A stretch of 64,000 nt of DNA, from positions 2,692,501 to 2,756,500 of the forward strand of contig NZ_MUFV01000001.1 of assembly GCF_002017875.1 (NCBI RefSeq), written 5' to 3'. The position numbers were made by a program, and so were the translations under genes. How positions within the stretch are numbered: the first letter of the stretch is position 1; each line of letters begins with the position of its first letter. The notes beneath the pieces are model-generated. The model was not told the DNA's origin and did no database searches. It saw only the letters and a list, made by a program, of their open reading frames with translations. The stretch is from Deinococcus sp. LM3 (GTDB lineage Bacteria; Deinococcota; Deinococci; Deinococcales; Deinococcaceae). Positions 51,996 to 64,000 of the stretch are shown here, piece by piece.

Positions 51996-52157
51996 TCAGT
52001 CGGGCAGTTGACCGTGGGGCCAGTAAAACGGCTCCAGGGCTGGATCTTTATGCATCCAGCCGGATAGCGGTGGCGAGGCCTGCTGGCAGCTGTTCGTCAG
52101 CTCTGTGTCGGCCTGAATGCTGGCGATGAGCCCCCCACCTTGCAGATGCAACTTCAT
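51996..52157 (-). CDS. Possible 53-residue small protein
   Basis: ATG at 52157 to TGA at 51996-51998. The peptide has LHLQGGGLIASIQADTEL and ends GWMHKDPALEPFYWPHGQLP plus Asp. It reads like a real protein end, with Trp/His/Pro content unlike random GC-rich sequence. No Shine-Dalgarno or clear promoter. It is otherwise the only content I see in the 475 bases between the secG terminator and the dppA-like promoter. It could be a remnant of a longer gene. Confidence 0.3.
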   Translation of the reverse strand: MKLHLQGGGLIASIQADTELTNSCQQASPPLSGWMHKDPALEPFYWPHGQLPD

Positions 52158-52242
52158 GAGGCTGTTCTCAGGTTGACTGCCAGTTCATCAGGCGGTTCGG
52201 GCACAGAATCATGAGAAACAGTGTCTGGGATTTGTGTTTTTC

Positions 52243-52271
52243 TTGACCTGAACTAGGCCAGTCCATATATT
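52243..52271 (+). promoter_or_regulatory. Promoter of the peptide-transporter operon
   Basis: TTGACC (52243-52248) and TATATT (52266-52271) with exactly 17 bases between them. It is the best sigma-70-type promoter in the window, with an AT-rich stretch just upstream, 89 bases before the binding-protein start. Confidence 0.8.
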
Positions 52272-52359
52272 GACTGAGCTGGAAACCCATTCAACCCAAC
52301 GCGACGACCACGGCCCCTGCCGGATCGTTGCCGTTTTCCAGAACCACCCGGAGGACCCC

Positions 52360-54129
52360 ATGAAGAAAGTTCTGACCCTTGCCCTTGCCCTGACCGTCGG
52401 CAACGCCGCCGCCCAGAGCGCCTTCGTCTGGCCTGCCGCCTGGACCGGCGAACAGAACACCGCCAACAAGCGTGGCGGCGAACTGCGTCTGTCCGCCATC
52501 AGCGACTTCAAGACCTTCAACCCCTTCACCAGCTCGGAAGCCGACAGCATTACCCAGCGTATGACTGAGGACAGCGCCGGCCTGTTCTTCCAGGATCCCC
52601 GCAACGACGAGTTCATCCCCTACATGGCCGCCAGCGCGCCCGTGGTCAGCAACAACAACAAGCGCTTCGTGGTCAAGATCCGCCAGGGCATGAAGTTCAG
52701 CGACGGTCAGGCCATCACTGCCGACGACTGGATCACCACCTGGAAGATCCACACCGACGACAAGGTCGGCAGCAACAGCCGCGACACCTTCTTCCTGATC
52801 GGCAAGCCCATCACGGTCAAGAAGCTCGACACCTACACCCTGCAGTTCGACTTCCCGCAGCCCAGCGCCAGCGCCCTGAGCATCATGAGCTACGCTCCCT
52901 GGCCCGACCACGTGTTCGGCAAGGCCTACCGCGAAGGCGGTGCCGAGGCCATCAAGAAGATGTGGACCCTCGCCACGCCCCCCAGCCAGATCGTCAGCCC
53001 CGGCGCCTGGGTACTCGAGAGCTACCGCGCCGGCGAGCGCGCCGTGTTCAAGAAGAACAACAACTGGGGCGACTGGAACAAGGACGGCCGCGGCCAGGAA
53101 CTGCCCTACCTGAACAACCTCTCCGTGCGCATCGTCGCCGACGCCAACGCCGCGCTCGCCGCCTTCCTGGCCGGTCAGCTCGACACGGTCGCCATGCGCA
53201 ACGCCGACGACCTGGCCCAGACCAAGAAGGCCATCGACGCCGGTAACCTGAAAGCCTTCCTGAAGGCCAACGTGAGCCCCCAGGCCACCAGCCAGTGGAT
53301 CACCTTCAACTGGAACAAGGCCAGCGACCCCGCCAAGCAGAAGCTGTTCCGTGACGTGCGCTTCCGCCGCGCCATGAGCCACATCGCCAACCGTCAGGCG
53401 ATGGTTCAGCTCGCCCTGGGCGGCCTGGGCAGCGAGACGTACTTCAGCACCTACCCGATCTTCAAGCAGCAGATCGACGCGGGCCTGTCGGCCGGCGCAC
53501 CCACCTACAAGTACAACCTCGCCGAGGCCAGCCGACTGCTCGGCCAGCTGGGCTACACCAAGAAGAACGCCCAGGGCTTCCTGGTCGACAAGGCCGGTAA
53601 GGTCCTGGAATTCAACCTGAGCACCAACGCCGGCAACACCGTCCGCGAGCAGCTCGGCCGCATCTTCGCCGACGAGGCCAAGAAGGTCGGCGTGAAGGTC
53701 AACTTCACCCCCATCGACTTCAACACCCTGGTCAGCCAGCTGACCTCCAAGGGCGAGAACCGTCCCTTCGACGCCATCCTGCTGGGCCTGAGCGGCGGCA
53801 GCAACATCTGGAGCTTCGGCAGCAACGTCGTGCCCTGCGGCACCAACCTGCACTCCTACAACAACCCCACCGACGGCAAGTGCGCCACCAGCCAGGAACA
53901 GCTGATGACCAAGCTGTACTACCAGGGTGACGCCGAACTGAACGACGCCAAGCGCCGCGCCATCGGCGGGCAGCTCATGAAGGTCGAGGGCGAACTGCAG
54001 CCCGTCATCTACCTCGTGGGCGGCAACTACCACGTGGCGTACAACGAGCGCCTGGGCGGCGAGTTCACGGCCAACATGATGGACGCCTACTACGGTCACC
54101 GCTACTTCCCGCTGACCTTCGTCAAGTAA
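52360..54129 (+). CDS. Peptide ABC transporter substrate-binding protein (family 5)
   Basis: 589 residues with a signal peptide (MKKVLTLALALTVGNAAAQ). The mature protein is the DppA/OppA type: GGELRLSAISDFKTFNPFTS, RFVVKIRQGMKFSDGQAITA, then FRDVRFRRAMSHIANRQAMV. Codon use is strongly biased to a few C-ending codons, a sign of high expression. CCCGGAGGACCC precedes the ATG. It heads a five-gene importer. Ligand probably peptides; sugar-related ligands also occur in this family. Confidence 0.92.
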   Translation: MKKVLTLALALTVGNAAAQSAFVWPAAWTGEQNTANKRGGELRLSAISDFKTFNPFTSSEADSITQRMTEDSAGLFFQDPRNDEFIPYMAASAPVVSNNNKRFVVKIRQGMKFSDGQAITADDWITTWKIHTDDKVGSNSRDTFFLIGKPITVKKLDTYTLQFDFPQPSASALSIMSYAPWPDHVFGKAYREGGAEAIKKMWTLATPPSQIVSPGAWVLESYRAGERAVFKKNNNWGDWNKDGRGQELPYLNNLSVRIVADANAALAAFLAGQLDTVAMRNADDLAQTKKAIDAGNLKAFLKANVSPQATSQWITFNWNKASDPAKQKLFRDVRFRRAMSHIANRQAMVQLALGGLGSETYFSTYPIFKQQIDAGLSAGAPTYKYNLAEASRLLGQLGYTKKNAQGFLVDKAGKVLEFNLSTNAGNTVREQLGRIFADEAKKVGVKVNFTPIDFNTLVSQLTSKGENRPFDAILLGLSGGSNIWSFGSNVVPCGTNLHSYNNPTDGKCATSQEQLMTKLYYQGDAELNDAKRRAIGGQLMKVEGELQPVIYLVGGNYHVAYNERLGGEFTANMMDAYYGHRYFPLTFVK

Positions 54130-54156
54130 GCCCCAGAGCCGATTCTCTGCTCCCAC

Positions 54157-54188
54157 GGGGGGTGGTCCGCCCGCGCGGACTGCCCCCC
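54157..54188 (+). terminator. Intra-operon hairpin after the binding-protein gene
   Basis: GGGGGG...GTCCGC faces GCGGAC...CCCCCC (54157-54188) with no T run. It probably acts as an mRNA stabiliser or partial terminator that keeps the binding protein in excess over the permeases. Confidence 0.6.
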
Positions 54189-54216
54189 ACACCCATGACG
54201 CCCACGGAGTACCCGC

Positions 54217-55196
<980 letters not shown>

Positions 55197-55200
<4 letters not shown>

Positions 55201-56339
55201 CCCGCGTGACCACCGTTCCCACCTCCACCCCCGTCAAGGCCCCGGTCCGTTCTCAGTCCCAGCTGTCCGTCGCGTGGGGGCAGTTCCGCAAGAACCGCCT
55301 CGCGCAGGTCGGCGGGACCATGATCATCCTGCTGTACCTGATGGCGATCTTCGCGCCGTTCCTGGCCCCGGACGGCCTGTCGAACTACTCGACCAGCAAC
55401 ATCACCCGCTTCCACCCGCCCACCCCCGTCAGTTTCCGCGACCCGGAAACCGGCGCGTTCGGGCGTCCCTTCGTGTTCAAGTACACCCAGCAGCTGAACA
55501 TGGAGACCTTCGTGAACGAGTTCAAGCCCAGCACCGAAAAATGCCCCATCTACTTCGGCGTGCGCGGCGACAGCTACCGCATCCTGGGCCTGTTCCCCGG
55601 CAACCTGCACCTGTTCGGCACCGGGCAACCCGACTGCAAGGTCTACCTGATGGGCGGCGAGGACCTGGGCCGCGACCTGCTCAGCCGCACCCTGTACGCC
55701 TCGCAGATCAGCCTGACCATCGGCGTGGCCGCCGTGCTGATCAGCACCCTGATCGGCCTGTTCATGGGCGCCATGGCCGCGTACTTCGGCGGGTTCGTGG
55801 ACACGGTCATCATGCGCCTCGTCGAGGTGCTGGCCTCCATCCCCACGCTGTTCCTGCTGATCCTGCTGCGCTCGGTGTTCCCCAAGGAGATCAACCCCAT
55901 CCTGGCGCTGTACGTGATCCTGGGCATCCTGGCGTTCATCAACTGGGGCGGCCTGGCCCGCGTCACGCGCGGACAGCTGCTCAGCGTGCGCGAACAGGAC
56001 TTCGTGTCGGCCGCCCGGAGCCTGGGCGCCAGCGACAACCGCATCATGGTCCGGCACATGCTGCCTACCATGACCACCTACGTCATCGTGACCACCTCGC
56101 TCGCCATTCCCGCCACCATCCTCACCGAGTCCGGCCTGAGCTTCCTGGGTATCGGCGCGGTCGAACCCTACGCCTCGTGGGGCAGCCTGCTCAAGCAGGC
56201 GCAGGACGGCGGCCTGAGCAGCCTGAACACCCGCCCCTGGGTGCTGATCCCCGGCTTCTTCATCGTGTTCACCGTCATGTGCTTCCAGCTGCTCGGCGAC
56301 GGGCTGCGCGACGCCTTCGACCCCAGAAAACGTTCCTGA
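55197..56339 (+). CDS. Peptide ABC transporter permease, DppC type, with large external insertion
   Basis: 380 residues against ~300 usual. After the first membrane helix (~45-62) there is an extracytoplasmic insertion of about 90 residues (NITRFHPPTPVSFRDPETG ... GTGQPDCKVYLMGGEDLGRD) with two cysteines that may pair. The core has GRDLLSRTLYASQISLTIG and the EAA loop VSAARSLGASDNRIMVRHML. The GTG start overlaps the DppB stop. Its TGA (56337-56339) is the left edge of a TNA element. Confidence 0.9.
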
Positions 56340-56475
56340 TACGGACTCCGATTGAATGGGATGCAAAGCCCATTCAATCCAAGCGAAGCGAGTGGGAGTA
56401 AAACGGATTCCGGACGTGGAGCCGGCAATCCGGTGAAGTTCCGGATTGTTGGCGAAACAAACGGAATCCTTATGA
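56337..56475 (+). repeat. TNA palindromic element, copy 10; supplies a stop codon
   Basis: Complete 139-bp copy bounded by TGA (56337-56339) and TGA (56473-56475). The left TGA is the stop of the DppC-type gene. It splits the five-gene transporter between permeases and ATPases. A GTGTGGCC/GGCCACAC hairpin (56498-56522) follows, so readthrough should be reduced. Confidence 0.9.
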
Positions 56476-56560
56476 CCCCCAGCAGGTGCGCCGCCCCGTG
56501 TGGCCGGATTCCCTGGCCACACCCACCCATCAGCCCCGACCCGGCGCGACGGAACGGTTG

Positions 56561-56566
56561 TATGAT
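56561..56566 (+). promoter_or_regulatory. -10 box for the two ATPase genes
   Basis: TGTATGAT, with hexamer TATGAT at 56561-56566, lies 28 bases before the DppD-type start and is downstream of the TNA element and hairpin. No strong -35. It could drive the ATPase genes independently of the main promoter. Confidence 0.45.
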
Positions 56567-56593
56567 GCGCTACGTGTTTAAATCGGAGGAACC

Positions 56594-58650
<2,057 letters not shown>

Positions 58651-58671
58651 GCGTCCCGAGCAGACGAACAG

Positions 58672-58703
58672 CCCGCCACCCCACCCCAGGGGCGGCGGGT
58701 TTT
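58672..58703 (+). terminator. Terminator of the peptide-transporter operon
   Basis: CCCGCC...CCCC pairs with GGGG...GGCGGG and is followed by TTTT (58700-58703), 22 bases after the last stop. Confidence 0.85.
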
Positions 58704-58764
58704 CTGTCGCATTTCTGACCGGACCTCTCACATCTCATAATGAGGGCCGGGTCACCATGCAGGC

Positions 58765-60063
58765 ATGACCAAAGTGTTCCCGGCCGTCCTGCCCGCCCTC
58801 GCCGCCGCCCTCGCCCTCGGCAGCGCCGGAGCCACCGACCTGCGCATCTACCCCAGCTTCACCGAGGTCCGCCAGCCCGTCACCGCCACCGGCACCAGCC
58901 TCAACGTCACCCTGCCCCAGTCCGCCTGGGAAAGCGTGCTGCCCGGCAGCCTCGACCTCGAAGGCCTGCCGTTCACCAGCGCCGCCCAGACCCTCCAGAG
59001 CAACTGGCTGAGCGGCCTCGAGGGCCAGACCGTATTCCTGCGCCGCGGCGAGACCACCGAACCCGTCACCCTCGTCCGCGCCCGCGACCTGCTCGTCAGG
59101 GACGCCCAGGGCCGGTTCTTCAACGTGCGCTTCGAGGACCTGTCCTTCAGCGCCGCGCCCCCCCTGAACCCCCAGAGCCCCAGCCAGACCCTGACCTACA
59201 CCCTGCCCCGCGCCGGAACCGGCACCCTGACGTACCTGACCCGCGCCGTCACCTGGAGCCCCCGCTACACCCTGAACGCCAGCAGCGCCGGAGCGAACCT
59301 GACCGCCCTGGCCGACCTGCGCAACAGCACCGACCTCGCCTACGACGTGCAGAACACCGAACTGTACGCCGGAGACGTCACCGTGCAGGCCAACCCCCAG
59401 GCCGAAGCTGCCGGATTCGCCGCCGACATGGTCATGCGCGCCGTCCCCACTGCCGCCGCCCCCGCCCCCAAGATCCAGAGCCAGGGCGAACTGCGCGGCC
59501 TGACCCGCTACGACCTGACCACCCCCTTCACGCTGCCCGCCAACTCCGTCATCACCCTGCCGTTCCTGACGCCCAAACTTACCAAGTTCGAACGTTACGC
59601 CGGACTCGACACCTACTTCGGCACCGACACCCGCACCGGCACCCTCAACCGCTCCTACCGCCTGGAAGCCGACCAGCGCCTCCCCGCCGGACCCCTCACC
59701 GTCCGCGAAGACGGCCGCCTCGTCGGCCAGACCACCCTCCCCGACACCCGCAAGGGCGGCACCATCGACTTCTCCCTGGGCGAAGACCCCGACATCGAAT
59801 ACACCCGCAGCGCCGCCCAGACCGCGCAGGTCAAGGACGCCAAGGGCAACGTCACCAAGACCACCTACAAGGTCACCTACGCCTTCGAGAGCAGCAAGGA
59901 CCGCGCCGTGCGCGCCGAGGTCACCGAACGCATCGGCGGGCGCGTCATCATCATCGACACCAGCGCCCCCGTCAAGAACCAGGGAACCGCGAACCTGCGC
60001 GTGGACGTCCCCGCCAACGGCAAGATCAGCCGGACCTTCACGGTGGTCATCGACAACAGCTGA
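58765..60063 (+). CDS. Secreted DUF4139-like protein
   Basis: 432 residues with a signal peptide (FPAVLPALAAALALGSAGA, cleavage near 24). The mature part is beta-rich; LTYLTRAVTWSPRYTLNASS and LADLRNSTDLAYDVQNTELY match the core pattern of DUF4139 proteins (mucoidy inhibitor MuiA-like), and the C-terminus KTTYKVTYAFESSKDRAVRA is beta-sandwich-like. Function unknown, presumably cell-envelope. A -10 CATAAT (58736-58741) with TTCTGA 17 bases ahead lies upstream. A T-tailed terminator follows. Confidence 0.7.
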   Translation: MTKVFPAVLPALAAALALGSAGATDLRIYPSFTEVRQPVTATGTSLNVTLPQSAWESVLPGSLDLEGLPFTSAAQTLQSNWLSGLEGQTVFLRRGETTEPVTLVRARDLLVRDAQGRFFNVRFEDLSFSAAPPLNPQSPSQTLTYTLPRAGTGTLTYLTRAVTWSPRYTLNASSAGANLTALADLRNSTDLAYDVQNTELYAGDVTVQANPQAEAAGFAADMVMRAVPTAAAPAPKIQSQGELRGLTRYDLTTPFTLPANSVITLPFLTPKLTKFERYAGLDTYFGTDTRTGTLNRSYRLEADQRLPAGPLTVREDGRLVGQTTLPDTRKGGTIDFSLGEDPDIEYTRSAAQTAQVKDAKGNVTKTTYKVTYAFESSKDRAVRAEVTERIGGRVIIIDTSAPVKNQGTANLRVDVPANGKISRTFTVVIDNS

Positions 60064-60076
60064 AGCTTCCCGATAG

Positions 60077-60108
60077 GAGCCTTCCCGGATGGTTGGGGAG
60101 GCTCTTTT
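60077..60108 (+). terminator. Terminator after the DUF4139-like gene
   Basis: GAGCCT (60077-60082) pairs with AGGCTC (60099-60104), CCC/GGG extends inside, followed by TTTT. Confidence 0.85.
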
Positions 60109-60117
60109 CGTTTGTGG

Positions 60118-60141
60118 CCCCACCCCCCAGCCCCCTACCCC
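60118..60141 (-). promoter_or_regulatory. G-quadruplex motif downstream of metF
   Basis: The minus strand reads G4-TA-G5-CT-G6-T-G4, an ideal four-run quadruplex with 1-2 base loops. The plus strand can instead pair the C-runs with GGGGGG at 60143-60148. The rest of the 60064-60362 gap shows GC-rich sequence without a gene I can support. Confidence 0.55.
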
Positions 60142-60362
60142 AGGGGGGCAGGGGGAGCGGTCGCTGCGCTCGGCAAGAGGTTCTACTTCTGCGGCGGGGT
60201 TGCTGTGTCCGGTAACGTGTCCGGCCTCGACGCCATCCTCCGCCCCCTCGCAAGGCCCGCGCGCTTCGCGCACGACGGCCGGTGGCAGTCGGCGGTAAGT
60301 GGCTGTGCGGGACGGTTCAGGCCGCTGATCTACTGTCTAGCTTCAGCCGGAGGATGGGTTGC

Positions 60363-61099
60363 TCAGAGAATCCCTTCCAGGTACGCCTGCACGTCCACCT
60401 TCACGGGCATGAAGTACGCGTGCTGGCCGCGTTCCCGCGCGAAGGTCAGCAGGTCAGCGGCGAAGGCGCGGTTGCACTCCAGGGTGGGCGCGAAACTGCG
60501 GGGGAACACGGCGTGGTTGCGTGCCCGCCAGTAGTTCAGGCTGCTTTCGGTCAGGATGCTGGTGGCGCCCCACCACATCTGCGCGCCGTCCGGGATCAGG
60601 TCGCTGTAGGCGTCCATGACCCGCAGGTCGAAGAACGGCTGCGTGAAGAACCCGGCCGCGCCCGCATCCAGCTTGCGTTCCAGGTAATCGCGTTCCCGCG
60701 CGAACGACTGCCGGTACGGGTCCAGGCCCGCATAGACCGTCAGGTGCGGGGCCTCGCGGCGCAGGCGGCGGATCAGGTCCACGGCGTCCTGGTCGTACAC
60801 CCGCGCGCTCATGTCGGCCGGCGCGTCGCCCGTCACGACCAGGACCTCGGTGATGCCGTACTGATCCAGCGTACCCAGGAACGGCAACGGCTCACGCGGG
60901 TTGAAATCCACGGCCCGCAGGTGCGGCACTGCCCGGTACGCGGGCCGGGCGAACGCGCAGCCCAGCCACGAGCGCAGCGAGTAGCGCGTCAGGTCGGGAA
61001 TGTTCACGGTGTCCACGCCCGGCAGCGCCGCCACCACCTGCGCGATCTCGGCCCGCAGGCCGCTGCGCGAACGGGGCACGAGCTCCACGGACACGCGGG

Positions 61100-61103
<4 letters not shown>
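60363..61103 (-). CDS. metF: Methylenetetrahydrofolate reductase, short MetF type
   Basis: 246 residues, shorter than the ~295 of E. coli MetF. SVELVPRSRSG holds the catalytic Glu position, VNIPDLTRYSLRSW, GITEVLVVTGDAPADM, and DAGAAGFFTQPFFDLRVMDA (substrate/FAD loop) identify it. It reduces 5,10-methylene-THF to 5-methyl-THF, the methyl donor for the MetH encoded just upstream. The GTG start overlaps the metH TGA (GTGA), so supply and use are co-expressed. Confidence 0.88.

Positions 61104-64000
<2,897 letters not shown>

Noticed and set aside
60112..60534. 140-codon plus-strand frame downstream of the DUF4139-like gene
   Set aside because: It begins in the G-quadruplex/terminator region, lacks a start signal and runs antisense into metF.

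Overview
The window looks like a stretch of chromosome from a Deinococcus species. By eye it is about two-thirds G+C and densely packed, with many 4-8 base gene overlaps (ATGA/GTGA). At least eleven genes have a TANNNT hexamer 6-8 bases before the start codon, the leaderless-mRNA pattern known from Deinococcus. It also has a bacilliredoxin-like gene, an unusual dciA/recF pair and small genus-type hypothetical proteins. No rRNA, tRNA, CRISPR array, prophage or replication origin was seen.

Layout. 1-3.7 kb: HAMP membrane protein and two unknowns. 4-12.3 kb: bacilliredoxin-like protein, rRNA methyltransferase, mraY, GNAT, rlmH, then a compact rsmI-pfkA run. 12.5-17.5 kb: orphan branched-chain-type binding protein and a sugar ABC importer (binding protein plus two permeases, no ATPase) with paired operator-like sites. 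18-24.5 kb: AlbA/HATPase regulator, DUF3293, truD, moaB, dciA-like gene. 24.5-33.3 kb: recF, thioesterase, aat, serA, disulfide reductase, and a moxR/VWA/nudC operon. 33.6-43.6 kb: a very long membrane Fe-S oxidoreductase with a repetitive tail, degV, class A beta-lactamase-like lipoprotein, nrnA, HAD, isocitrate lyase. 44-51.8 kb: an intact IS4-type element, cdd, CNNM transporter, oxidoreductase, secreted subtilase, secG. 52-58.6 kb: a complete Dpp/Opp-type peptide importer. 58.7-64 kb: a DUF4139-like protein and metF-metH, with metH cut by the window end.

The strongest undescribed-looking signal is non-coding. A family of about 140-bp palindromic elements occurs eight times nearly complete, once diverged and once truncated. 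Its ends read TACGG...CCGTA, and it is flanked by 3-bp duplications of the form TNA (TCA, TGA or TTA). In six cases the duplicated TNA is exactly the stop codon of the neighbouring gene, so insertion rebuilds the stop while adding a two-hairpin, terminator-like module. Stem bases co-vary between copies. An IS4-type element has since inserted at one of these stop-codon junctions. A second repeat family, inverted arrays of the heptamer CATCAAC/GTTGATG, forms the stop codon of the subtilase gene. It has also entered metH twice in frame, once inside the activation domain and once as its C-terminus. Both families seem to be shaping gene ends in this genome.
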